Of a DNA stretch of 64,000 nucleotides, positions 22,441 through 33,380 are shown one piece after another (the stretch's first letter is position 1; the number at the start of each line of letters is the position of its first letter). Source of the DNA: Nemophila menziesii (taxonomy: Eukaryota > Streptophyta > Magnoliopsida > Boraginales > Hydrophyllaceae); the NCBI GenBank assembly GCA_029959085.1, contig JARWIR010000016.1:6927441-6991440 (forward strand), given 5' to 3'. The translations under genes and the position numbers were made by a program. Under the pieces are notes generated by a model. The model worked only from the letters and a program-made list of their open reading frames with translations. It was not told the origin of the DNA and ran no database searches.

Positions 22441-23172
22441 TAAGGATGGCAACGGATCGGATTATTGCAAAAAAATCCAAAACCATGTCCATAACCATTT
22501 AGTTTATCAAAAACCAAATCCTAACGGATTTAACCATCAAATTTACTTTTCAAAACCATAACCAAATATTTCGGATTCGAGTTTATAAGCGGTTTTTCGG
22601 ATTTTAACCTTAACTTTACCATAACTTTATAAATATACAGGATATTTTAATATAAGATCACAAATACATAAAAGTATTAAAAATATATTAAATATTTTGT
22701 CGATCCTTATTTAAATAACATATTTGTTAAATTTATTATTTAGATTTTATTTGTGAGATATGAAAATACTCTTTTATTCATATTATTATAAAAATATACA
22801 TACATAAATAATGATATGAATATGGATTTTTTATGAGCACAAGAGAAGCTAAATAGTAGATTGGATGACCAAGGTCCTGTCCAGTGAACTAATCCCAACT
22901 GGTTAAACAAATTGCACGTTAAGGGGATCAAACCTGAACCAATCTGTTGGAATAACACTAAAGGATTTTTTATACATACATAAATAATGATAAACGGATT
23001 TTCGCTTATTCGGTTTTATTTTTATCTAACATCATAACCTAACAGATTTAACTATCGGTTACACTTTTCAAAACCATAACCTAACGGTAATGTCCATGGT
23101 TGCGTAATCGGTTTTTTATCGGTTCAGATTTTCATCGGTTTCGATTTTAAACCATAACCATTGCCATCCCTG
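22441..23172. mobile_element. hAT-type MITE splitting the left ORF
   Basis: The ends TAAGGATGGCAAC and the inverted ATTGCCATCCCTG match the common hAT terminus CAGGGATGGCAAT. An 8-bp duplication, ATTATCCC/ATTCTCCC (22433-22440, 23173-23180, one difference), borders it. The undisturbed right copy of the ORF shows the empty site near 27495. A SINE-like insert lies inside. Confidence 0.85.
22817..22970 (+). mobile_element. SINE-like insert nested in the MITE, copy 2
   Basis: This 154-bp unit is bounded by a perfect 22-bp direct repeat (22795-22816 and 22971-22992). A long duplication of this kind is typical of LINE-mediated retroposition. The insert ends in a short T run. A B-box-like GGATCAAACC lies near 22926. 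No convincing A box is at the right spacing, so the tRNA origin is unproven. Confidence 0.8.
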
Positions 23173-24699
23173 ATTCTCCCTTATGTTTTTGCACTTTCTC
23201 CTTGTCTAAGACATGCTAAAAAAGTAGATTCCAATCGAAATTCTTGATATTTTCCACCTCTTCTCTATACTTACATGGTCTGACCAATTTCTTGAATTGG
23301 AAGTGGTTTCGAATTTCTTCAACTGTGAAGAAACTAGCTTGCCTCTAATTGGAACACAACCTTTACTATCTCGACTAAACAGGCCTAAATAGAATGCGGA
23401 ACTCAACACATAAATTTGAACTTCTTACCATGAACGTAGACCAACCCAATCTTTCACATATCTCCACGAATCTCTTGTACTCACCTTTACCAACTTCTTC
23501 TTCAAATACTGTCTCATAAGCAAAAGGTAGTCCATGTAGATGTTTCTTAGCTGAAGCTAAAAAGGCCTTTGAAGCTTCCTCTTTTTCTTCGAGTGTAGGA
23601 CTCTCGATCTGTAGAGGTTGTGGTGTCTTCTTTACGAAAGTTGGAACCTTTTTGCCCAATAAAATTACCATAGCTAGCTGTCCCCTCTTCTCATGACCTG
23701 TTTTACCCTTTATGTTGGAACTTGAACTTTTCTCACTTGATTTATTTTCATTAGAAACCAATACCTTACTTTTTATTTCTCCTTAACAGTGGATAATGTT
23801 TATGTTCTTTTAGTCATCTCAATTAACCTCCAACTCAACCACTCTTGAAATTTGAAACTCTTGATTATAGGTTGTAGAAGCTTTAGTTGGGTTAGGAAAG
23901 GTGTTATGATGATGATTCTCTATATGGGTAGGATGAATTCTTCTTTGATTGGTATAGATCTACTGAATTGTTGGGTGAAATTGGGAAATTTAGGCTTTTG
24001 ATTCTTGGATTCAAAGTGTTTTGATATGATATGGGTGGTTGAATTTTCTTTATATTGATGTAGGGAAAGGATTGGATGTGTTTTATGGTGATTGAGTAGT
24101 GTTTTGATGTTTGGTGAAGGTTTGTTGAAACTTTGATGGAGTTGGGAGAGGTTTGAAGAAGAAAGGAGGCTTAAAGGATTGATAAATTCGTAATAGATCT
24201 AACCTCTTCTCTTTTTAACCTAGAAAATAATTTTCTTCTTCTCAGCGGCGCGCATCGGCATACCAGTCTTGTGTCTGGCTAGCCAGTCCCAGATCGTGTC
24301 GACACTTGCGCCTACGGTTGTTCCCAAGTGCTCTCGGCATTGTACCTGATTTCCCCTACCGTACCACCGTTTTGACTCGCACCGGTATACCGGCCCTGTG
24401 ACCGGCTAGCCGGTCCGGCTTTTTAATTTTTCTCTTTGTCTCGACAATGAACCTGATTTTGGGAACCGTGTGACGGTTTTGACCCACCGGCATACCGGTC
24501 ATCTTACCGGCTAGCCGGCGGGTGGGTCAGAATGTGCTAAAAAATTTCCTTTTTCTTCCCTAACTCAATTTTCTTAGTACCTAAACATCAAAAACACTAA
24601 TACCTTTATGCAATATAACTAAAAACAACTAAACTAAACATGAATTAAAGACATAAAAACATAAGAAAGATTATGGGTTGTCTCCCGTACAACTCTTTT

Positions 24700-26158
24700 A
24701 TTTAACGTCCTTCAAAGTTAGACGCGTTACCTCTATCAAGATTTGCCAATATAGCCTCCCCAGCAACGAGCAAGGCTATGAATGTCGACTAACTTTCATT
24801 TAATGCCCCTCTTGGGCCTTATCTCTATCACCTTAGCTGAAACAACTTCAGTGACTACAAATGGTCCCATCCACGAGTCTTTGTGACTTCGCGGCCAATT
24901 CTCTGGTTTGTGGGCTTTCTATACAACTTCATGACCGACTCCAAACTCAATATTTGGCTTAGTATCCATAGGTTTTGAGTGGATTTCTTCAGGGACTTTG
25001 TGATGTAAAAGGTTTCGGATCATATGAACGGTGGGATCAGACTTCCTTGTTTCTTACCCTAGACATAGAATGTCTCAGATATATTCTTAGCATGAAGGAT
25101 AACTGTCCTTTCCTGGAAGTTATTATGCTCTGACTTGTGGCCATGAAGGGCTTTCCAAGTATGATTGGAACCTTCTTATCTGCATCGAAATCAAGTATAA
25201 CAAAGTCAGTAGAGATGGTGATATTACCTGATCGGACGTGAACGTCCTCTACTGTTCCATGTGTCTTGGTAAATAAGTTGTCAGCCAACTGCAACTGCAC
25301 TGGAGCTTTCTCTGTTTTCTGAAGTCTAAGTCTATCAAACACGGACTTTGGCATAAGATTCACACCTAAACCAACATCACGCATAACTTTCATCTTGAGC
25401 ATACCATTTACCAGAATAGGAAGATTAAAGCTTCCTAAATCTTTAAGTTTTAATGGAAACTCTCTCTCTCCTTTTCTCGAGACTCTCTCAGTATGAGCCA
25501 CAGTCTTTTTCCTGGCTTCAACAATCGCTTCCTTTTCTAGAATCACTTGCGTGAATACTTGTTGCGGTGTAAGCCCTTTCTTCGCAATCTAAAGCATTTG
25601 GGCGTTGATATTTTCAGGAGCATACGCCTCTACAAATGTCTTGAGTTCAATTTCAACCTTCGGATTTGTATCAGGAATAGTTGGTGACACTGTTTAAATA
25701 ACTGGTGGTGAACCCACCTTCTCTTCTTCTTTCTCTTTAGCTCTAGTAGCTTGTAACTCCATAACCGATCTAATCTCTTCTTGCATATCTCTCAGAAGCT
25801 GTATAAATTCAGATTTCTCATATGAATCTTCATCTTTAGAACAGTCAGAGTCTTCGGGGCTAGACTTGGTTGGTTATTCTTTAGTTTTGGGAACTTCCAC
25901 GGCAATTTTTGCAGCATACAGTAATTCCTTATTTTCTTCAGTGTCAAGGCAAATAGCCTTGCAAGCTTCGAACCCAACATTGGCATCACCTCCTTCGATA
26001 GCTTTCAATTCTTTTGCTTCCATAATATTAGTAAGAACTTTATTCATTTGTTCTACTTGCGTACCTAAAATCTGAATTGAAACTTCTTGTTCTCTTAACT
26101 TCTCGTTTTGTGAATTCATATTTGTTGTCATCAGATCCATAAAGAATTTTTTGAGCAC
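24700..26158 (-). pseudogene. Ty3/gypsy gag-protease-integrase relic with RT deleted
   Basis: In minus-strand order there are three parts. A gag C-terminal piece at 26158-25874 has a coiled NSQNEKLREQEVSIQILGTQ. A retropepsin-like piece at 25546-25037 has FNLPILVNGMLKMKVMRDVG, LGVNLMPKSVFDRL and VPIILGKPFMATS; the usual D-[ST]-G triad reads DVG, so the active site is altered. An integrase C-terminal-like piece at about 24960-24785 has SWMGPFVVTEVV and AKVIEIRPKRG, with stops. About 2.5 kb of RT, RNase H and integrase core expected between the last two is absent. Confidence 0.75.
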
Positions 26159-26164
26159 ATTCTG

Positions 26165-28360
26165 ATCAGCTCACCAGTATGCCGGTGGGTCAAAAAAACC
26201 GTGGTACGGTTTGTAAAATTAAGTTCCATACCGAGACGAGGTTTTTTGAAAAAATTGCTCACCGGTATGCCAGTGCTAGAAACACCGTGGCACGAGTTGT
26301 GAAATTGGGTTTATTGTCGAGAGATATCATGAAAAACCGTGGACGCGATGGTCGACACGGTCTGGGACCGGTATGCCGCCCACAGGATCCGTATGCCGGC
26401 TGGCGCCGCTGGAGAGAGAAAATTTATGCGTTTTTAGGTTATAAAGAAGAAGAGGTTAGTTTTATTCCGATTTTTTCAATCCTTAAGCCTCTCTTTCTTC
26501 TTCAAACCTCTCCCGACTCCATTAAAAATTCATCAAACCTTCACCAAACATCAAAACACTACCCAATCACCATCAAAACACATCCAATCCTTTCTCCACA
26601 TCATTACAAAGAAGATTCAACCACCTAAATCATACCAAAACACATTGAACCCAAAAATCAAAAGCCTAAATTTCCAAAATTCATCCTAAAATTTCTTAGA
26701 TGCATACCAATCAATCAAGAATCCATCTTACCCATATAGAGAATCATCATCAAAACACCTTTCCTAACCCAAATAAATCTTGTTCAATCTATAATCAAGA
26801 GTTTCAAATTTCAAGAGTGGTTAAAGCATTGAGTTGAAGGTTAATTGAGATGACGAAAAGAACAAAAACATTATCCACTGTTAGGGTGATAAAGAAAAGT
26901 AAGGTATTGGGTTCTATTGAGAAGAAATAAATTGAGAAAAGTTCAAGTTCCAACACAAAGGGTAAAACAGGTCAAGAGAAGATAGGACAACTAGCTGTGG
27001 TGAATGTAATGGAAAAAAAGGTTCCATATTTTGTAAAGAAAATACCACAACCTCTACAGATCGAAGGACCTACACCCGAAGAAAAAGAGAAAGCTTCAAG
27101 GGCCCTGATAGCTTCTGTAAAGAAACAATTACAGGAACTACCTTTTGCTTATGACAAAGTATTTGAAGAAGATGTTGGTAAAGGAGAGTACAAGAAATTC
27201 TTGGAGATCTGTGAAAGATTGGGTTGGTCTACGTTCATGGTAAGACGTTCTAATTTATGCCATGAGTTAGTTTTTGAATTCTATCTAGGCCTCCTTAGCC
27301 GAAATAATAATGGTTGTGTTCTAGTTAGAGGCAAGTTAGTTCCTTTTACAGTTGAAGAGATTCGAAACCACTTCCAGTTTAAGAAATTGGTTGGACCATG
27401 TAAGTATAGAGAAGCGGTGGACAATATCAAAACTTTCGATCAGAATTTACTTTTTGAGCATGTCTTAGATAAAGAGAGAGTGCAGTCACATAAGGGAGAG
27501 TTAAAGTCACCTTGGCCTTACAAATATCTCCAATACAAGAGTTTGGCACCACTTTCTTACGACTAATGCCTTTGGAAACACAAGAAATTTGGATGTAACT
27601 AAAAAGAACGCAATCTTGTTGAATTGTATTTTGAGGGGAGAAGAAGTGGATATGGCACAGTTGATATTTGAGGAGGTGATGCGATTTTAGGTCTCTCCCA
27701 TTTCGTTATTTAATGTGAAATATCCTACTAAGATCACGTGTTGTTCGAAAAGCGAATGTGATTCTAGGTGAAGGAAAGAAACTAGAGTATCAAACAAGTA
27801 ATAATATTGACAATGCTTGAATCAAGAAAATTTTGAGAGGAGCGGGAATTACGCAACTTTCAAAAGAAGAAAAGGATCGTATTTGGAAAGAGAAGATGGA
27901 TGAGCAATTACATAAAGTCGAAGCATCTCAAACTTCCTTGACCAATGACGTGGTACAAATCAAAGCTAATAAAGTGCACATCATGACACTCCTTGAGCAA
28001 TTAAAGAAAGATCTAGTAAATCCTATCTTGGACGATTCTGATGATTAAACGCCAATGATGTGGTACAAATCAAAGCCAATCAAGTGCACAAGAAGACCAC
28101 TGAAGAAAGTGATGATAACTTTGACAATACGGTTCTGATGATTAAACGCAAGAAGCAACCCATCGATATGGACGGGCAAGCATTAGTGAAAGCAAGGAAG
28201 AAGGCTACCATTGTTGAAGAGAGCGGACAACAGAATGCTAAACTAAAGCAGAAGAAGAAACCGCTTCGACCCGATGATGAATTGGAATGTAACATACATG
28301 TCGACAACAAATCGGGTGAACAAGAAGATAATGATGTCCTTGAAGGTAAATTTTGATTCA
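26165..28360 (+). mobile_element. Right (plus) copy of the gypsy-associated segment
   Basis: This is the inverted partner of 21860-24540. It begins beside the gag relic with CCAGTATGCCGGTGGGTC and carries the same leader, the same AT-rich stretch and the same ORF, without the MITE. It then has an extra, partly duplicated tail (about 28048-28360). Confidence 0.75.
26997..28356 (+). pseudogene. 'Putative plant transposon protein' ORF, right copy, broken
   Basis: The best-preserved part is 26997-27566 (189 codons): KVPYFVKKIPQPLQIEGPTP, LPFAYDKVFEEDVGKGEYKK, ICERLGWSTFMVRRSNLC, then FYLGLLSRNNNGCVLVRGKL. After a stop the C-terminal part resumes at 27833-28048 (RGAGITQLSKEEKDRIWKEK, VEASQTSLTNDVVQIKAN). 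A tandemly repeated VQIKANQVH segment leads into a Lys-rich tail to 28356. Breaks near 27567-27832 make it a pseudogene. The function is unknown. Confidence 0.75.
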
Positions 28361-28361
28361 A

Positions 28362-29380
28362 AAACAGTGTGTTAACTTTATTTATTTTTTCTTTAAAATT
28401 GAATTAGAACATTGAAATTGAAAGGTGTGCGTATTCGAACTGTGTAATTAAAAAGTTTTCTAAGTCATAGCATGAACGATTATGGGTTGTAAGTTAATTT
28501 TGTAGGTGTGTTGGTGTTCATTTAATTTGTATGCGTGATGGCGGTGTATGAATGTGTGTAGTATGCCATCTGTAATATGAATAATATGTCAAGCCCATAA
28601 ATACTAGATCAATTTGTAGCAATGGTTTGTGTTATAATATTCTATATCGTTTCTGAATCATTGTGTTTGTTGGTACAGTGAGTGCAAGGTCTAGGAAAAT
28701 ACAGTACTGGTCATCTTTAGAGTCTATGTATATGATCCTGAAGAATAGGACAATAAGCGAGCGTCACTTGGATGCTTGTCAGGCATTGCCATTTTAATTG
28801 ATGATCAGCGGATGAAGATTATATCGTGGGTTATGAACGACAAACAAACAGTGGCATCAATGTTCTAAATGCGTAGGGCAATTACAGAAACCTGACTTTT
28901 TTTTTTAGTGTTTTGTTGCTTTGATTTATTTCATTTTTCATTTACTTATTAGCTTGATGAATTATGTTGTTATTTTGGTGTTTGATATGAAAATATTGTT
29001 TGAAACATTAAAGATGATCTGATTAGAAAGTTAATCAATATGTATTCAATCTTTTCGTTTATGTTGTTTTTATGTTGGATTATGTATGTTAAATTTTAGG
29101 AATGAATGTGTGAGTTGATTAGGGGTTGTAATTCATAATTATGCCACAGACACATGTTTGTAGTTGTGTTGGTATAATTTGGTTGGTGTGTAAGTTAATT
29201 ATTGATAGTATGTGGTGATATATGTGTATTATTAAATCGTGATGGGTAATTGTAATGTTTATGGTGGTGTGCGCGTGAAATTCAATGGGTTGTGTCAAGG
29301 GTTAGGGTTATATGTGTGATTATGATGTAGTGATAGTTCAAAGCGATGGTGTTTTGATGTGAACTAGAGTGTGTAATTTT
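28362..29380. other. Unassigned AT-rich stretch
   Basis: TG-rich repetitive wording (GTTAATTTTGTAGGTGTGTT and relatives) but no ORF. It may be the 3' part of the MULE relic that follows on the minus strand. Confidence 0.3.
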
Positions 29381-29542
29381 TAATTGATGGTGTGTCATTG
29401 TTAATCGATGGTGTGACATTGTTAAACGATGGTATGTCATTGTTAAACGATGGTGTGTCATTGTTAAACGATGGTGTGTCATTGGTAAACGAAGGTGTGT
29501 CAAAAAACGATGGTGTGACAGTTAAAATCGATGGTGTAACAA
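29381..29542 (+). repeat. 21-bp minisatellite, about 7 units
   Basis: TTGTTAAACGATGGTGTGTCA and variants repeat with a 21-base period. Because 21 is a multiple of three, both strands stay open (for example MSLLNDGV repeats), but no gene structure surrounds it. Confidence 0.85.
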
Positions 29543-29851
29543 TGCAAATCAGTGGTGAGAAAATTGAAAATATTTGGAAACCAAATCAAGCCAACATTCT
29601 GATTATTACTGCGTAAAACAAAAACACTTATTGAAATGTGAAAAAACAATTAACAACGGGGCCAACATCTAACGATATAGTTGGGATGCATGCAATAGCA
29701 AACGCTTATTAATGGAGAAAACAAACAAAATGGAAAATACTGATGGGATGATTTCAACGTAGGTTTGGGCATGTCGGTTGTGATAAGTATAAGTGTGGCA
29801 ATTGCTGCACATACGGAACTGTGACGAGTCTGCACGCTCGCCTTCGGATGA

Positions 29852-29960
29852 TTATCTTTTCTTTTTTGGTCTTCCGGGTTGAGCCTTATACGCCGGTGGG
29901 TTTACAACCAAATCGCCATCAGCCTCGGTCTGGGTTGTGAAGGTGTTCAGGGCTGGAATG
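29852..29960 (-). pseudogene. Mutator-like transposase C-terminal tail
   Basis: The minus strand encodes TEADGDLVVNPPAYKAQPGR followed by PKKKR and a stop at 29854-29852. A PP-x-x-x-x-PGRPKKKR ending is typical of plant MURA-type transposases and FAR1-related proteins. Only this last exon-like piece is visible. The catalytic core is absent. Confidence 0.65.
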
Positions 29961-29989
29961 CTTCTGCCATAGGTATAATGATAAATAGG

Positions 29990-30566
29990 AATTATACAAC
30001 CCTACCTTATTAGGATATGAACAAATAAACATCTAACAATCATGAACAAACATCACCAAGTAATCATTTGTCTTTAATTGTTGATGAATGATTAATGTGC
30101 AATTAATCCGCGAAAAAAAACACATAAAACAATGAAAAAACAGGAGAAAATGGTGATTTATGTGTATCAAACATGGAATTAACACTTTGTTAACCAATAA
30201 ACATGATAATCGATTGTAAACATACCTTCTAGTCGAACTGAGTGTTAATGCCTGCTGTGAATTGTTGGTGTAATGAATATGACTGAGCTGTATAAGTGTA
30301 ACAAGTTTTCCATATTAGTAGCTATAATTACGGGATTTAAATGATATGATATCAAAATAGATTCGTAACAGAAACTATATACGTGGAAAAGATTAGATAT
30401 GATATTTAGGAGTAAGGGTAGGGATGGTATATGATTTAAAACATTGGACTCTTTAAGGCAGAAATCTAGAGTTGGACCTGTTGGGGTGGTTATTGGGTCT
30501 AAGGACTTTTTAATCTAATATCTCTTTATATTATACATAAAATAGAATTTTGTTATTACAGAAATT
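29990..30566. other. Unassigned AT-rich stretch
   Basis: No supported feature apart from the 8-bp duplication of the following MITE at its right edge. Confidence 0.35.
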
Positions 30567-32042
30567 AGGGCTAAGCAGATCCAAACCAAAAAACCAGAAA
30601 AAACCAAACCAAAAAAACCAAAAAGCAAAAAACCGATTGGTTTGGTTTTTATGTTTTAAAAATCCAAAAATTCTGGTTCGGTTCGGTTTCGTACGCAAAA
30701 CCGAACTGAAAAACCAAAATAAACCGAACAGTAAAAACCCAAACCAAAAACCGTAACCATTTAAAATTTCATACTAGATGCATATTGTATAAGTTCGTTA
30801 AGTTAGATTATTTTGAGTCATAAATTACTTGTTTATTATAGGATGTAAAAAATAAAAAAAAGTTCATTTACATATTTTGTTGTAACTTTGGGGGAAAAAA
30901 CTATTTGTGTTGATTTAAAAGAAATTTTGTGTTGATTTATTTGTTTCAGATTTGCACTCCAAGCAGAAACATCCATCCCTATTCAATTAGTGGAGTTATA
31001 GTTTGACCATTTAAATTTTATCATCTTCTCCATATATTGTTTTGCCAATTATTAGCAAAATGTTAAAAGTCATAATAAAGCCAATCAGCAGAAGTATGGC
31101 TATAAATAAACCAAACCGCTCGCGAGTAACTTGAGCTCGGCTTGGAGAAAATCTCATTCGAGATCGGTTCGAATATAAATAAGCTCAAACTCAAGTTCCA
31201 TTTTAAACTCGATAAATAAACGAGTCTGCTCGAGCTCGAATCGTGAGCTCGTTTAAATTATGAATTATAATTTTTAGTATATTATTAAACCTTCAAATAT
31301 CAAGTTGGATATCTTTAATTTCTTTAGAATTTTTTTTCATTAAAGATATGTTTCATATTTTCATGCCACACACTCCATCAAATACCAACTGTTCAAGAAA
31401 GTCTCATTTCAACCATAAAAAACAAATTATTCATGAACATCTCGGGCTCGACTCTAAAAAATATTTTTTTATACGTTAAACAAACAAGTTCTAACATTTT
31501 TTATTTGGATCATTGGAAGCTCAGGCTCGGCTCGTTTAACTTTACGGTCGGCTCGGCCCACCTCGTTTAAATTTAAACTCGGCTCGGCTAGCCTCGAGAA
31601 ATTAAACAAACAATCCTATACATCTAGTATTCGGCTCAGATCGGCTCGATTCGTTTACAACCCTAAGCAGAAGAAAAATTATAACTGATCAAGCAGTAGA
31701 AGAAACTTGTTCTTGTTTTTTTATTCAGGTCAGTATTATTTTTTATGTTTTTAAATTTATGAAATTCCTTACAAAATTTGGCAAGTATGGAAAATTATTT
31801 AATAATTCTTCCTTCCGAAAAATACAAAAATTCAGCCTTCATCCCAAAAAAATCACAGTCAACACAAAAGAATCATAAACTGAAACTCGTCCCGAAACAG
31901 AGTAAACAGATCCAAAAATCGAGTAATCAAACCGACAATGAACTGTCCGGTTTTGTTTTAAAATTATATAAAAAACCGAGTCATTCGGTACGGTTCCAGT
32001 TTTGGGCAAAAATCGAGATGAACCGAACCATGCTCACCCCTA
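30567..32042. mobile_element. hAT-type MITE (outer) containing a second MITE
   Basis: The ends TAGGGCTAAGCAGATCC and the inverted ATGCTCACCCCTA match the frequent plant hAT terminus TAGGGGTGAGCA. The borders are ACAGAAAT (30559-30566) and ACAAAAAT (32043-32050), an 8-bp duplication with one difference. The subterminal parts are rich in AACCGAACC/GGTTTGGTT. Without the nested element it would be about 0.9 kb. Confidence 0.8.
31095..31665. mobile_element. hAT-type MITE (inner), GCTCG-rich family
   Basis: Perfect 8-bp duplication AGCAGAAG (31087-31094, 31666-31673). The ends TATGGCTATAAATAAACC and TTCGTTTACAACCCTA are inverted with decay. The interior is dominated by GGCTCG/CGAGC. It is the same family as 46454-46862. 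Confidence 0.85.
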
Positions 32043-32499
32043 ACAAAAATACAGAAAATTACCGATACTCTTTTAGTCTAACACCTTTCTGTCTGTGATT
32101 TTATATAATTTTATAATACACAAAACTCTGTGTGTTACTAAATGACATAAAATCACATATTTTTTTTCCAGACAAGCTCTTTATATCTGTAAATTTTATT
32201 TATATCTATATTACACAAAAATCTGTTTTGTGTATTACTAAAATACATAAATCACAGATTCCCTTTCAGTCTAACTAGTTTTTTTTGTGACTTTGTGTAT
32301 TTTAGCAACAAAAATCTATTTTGTGTATTACAAAAAATAAACAAAATTACATATTCTCTTTCGATTCAGTCCTTATCTATCTATGATTTTGTGTATCTCT
32401 GTAATGAACAAAACCTTGTTTTTTGTATTACGAAATTTACCCAAAAGCAGAGAGTGGTTGGATTGAAAGAGAATATATATCATGATATTTAAAGAGGCG

Positions 32500-32690
32500 T
32501 TCTAAGGTTTTCAGGGTTTCATGGGTTTCAGGTTTTAACGTTTAGGATTATTAAGGTTTAGGATTTTCAGGGTTTAAGCTTTTTAGTGTCTAGGGGTTCT
32601 CGGGTTTAATGTTTGGGTTTTAGGGGTTTTACGGTTTACAATATAGGGTTTGGGTTTTAGGATTTTGAGTTATTGTTTTAGGGTCTCCAA
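32500..32690 (+). repeat. Degenerate TTTAGGG-like tract 1
   Basis: Repeated GGTTTAGG, GGGTTTCA and GGTTTTAGG phrases, like decayed plant telomere repeats, sit between palindrome copies. Confidence 0.55.
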
Positions 32691-33159
32691 CTCTAAAGTA
32701 AAAACTACATCATATTAGTTCTCTTTCTACTTTATCTTTTATTTTGTGTATTCCAGTATTACACAAAACTGGATTAGTTTTGCGTATTACTAGAACACAT
32801 AAAATCATAAAACAATTCATATTAGTCCAGTTTTGCGTATTATTGAAATACACAAAATCACATAACCCATCATATTAGTCTTTTTCTCCCTTTTTATGAT
32901 TTCGTGTGTTACATGAACACACAGAACTATTGGTTTTTGTGTTTCTGTATCACACAAAATGTAAATGGTTTTTGTGTATTTCTGTAATAGATAAAACTCT
33001 GTTTTATGTATTATAGAAGTACATAAAATCACAGAAATGGGTTGGACTTCTTTTGTTCAAATACATATTAATATATTAAAATAGATAGAGTTTACAAAAT
33101 ATTACAACTTAATCTACCCCTTTAGGGGTTGGACTTAAACAAAATACATTACAATAGTT

Positions 33160-33380
33160 TAAGAGGGTCTTTAGGATTTAAGGTTTTCAAGGGTTAGGTT
33201 TGAAGGGTTTTAGGATTTAAGATTTAAGGTTTACGGTTTTTAAAGTTTAAGGTTATTAGTGTTTAGGGGTTTTAAGGTATACGGTTTACGAATTCTAGGG
33301 TTTAGAAATTATTGTTTTAAGGGATTAGGGTTCTAACTTTTAGGTTTTGTGATTTTTAGTGTTTAGGGTCTCCGACGCTA
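33160..33380 (+). repeat. Degenerate TTTAGGG-like tract 2
   Basis: Same wording and same position relative to the palindromes as 32500-32690. The shared phrase GTTTAGGGTCTCCGAC (compare TTTTAGGGTCTCCAAC near 32680) shows that the two are copies of one larger unit of about 680 bp. Confidence 0.6.

Larger units (their letters stand above)
21972..23761 (-). pseudogene. 'Putative plant transposon protein' ORF, left copy, broken
   Basis: The minus strand starts at 23761 and encodes a Lys/Ser-rich head, then KVPTFVKKTPQPLQIESPTL, FAYETVFEEEVGKGEYKRFV and EICERLGWSTFMVRSSNLCV. A frameshift follows, then YLGLFSRDSKGCVPIRGKLV to about 23206. A hAT MITE (22441-23172) then splits the ORF. The C-terminal part, with RGAGITQVSKEEKDRVWREK and a coiled EERLNKIEAAQTFLANDV tail, lies at 22268-21972. 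The protein family is one known to me only as transposon-associated; its role is unknown. Confidence 0.75.
21860..24540 (-). mobile_element. Left (minus) copy of a gypsy-associated segment
   Basis: Apart from a 732-bp insert, this segment matches 26165-28040 in reverse orientation. It comprises a GC-rich leader containing CCGGTATGCCGG-like motifs, a stretch with several homologous phrases, and the decayed ORF. The two copies diverge from a gypsy relic lying between them. It is a decayed non-coding relic. Confidence 0.75.

Noticed and set aside
26179..26628. 149-codon plus-strand ORF
   Set aside because: It runs through the palindromic leader of the right inverted copy, has no counterpart frame in the left copy, and matches nothing.
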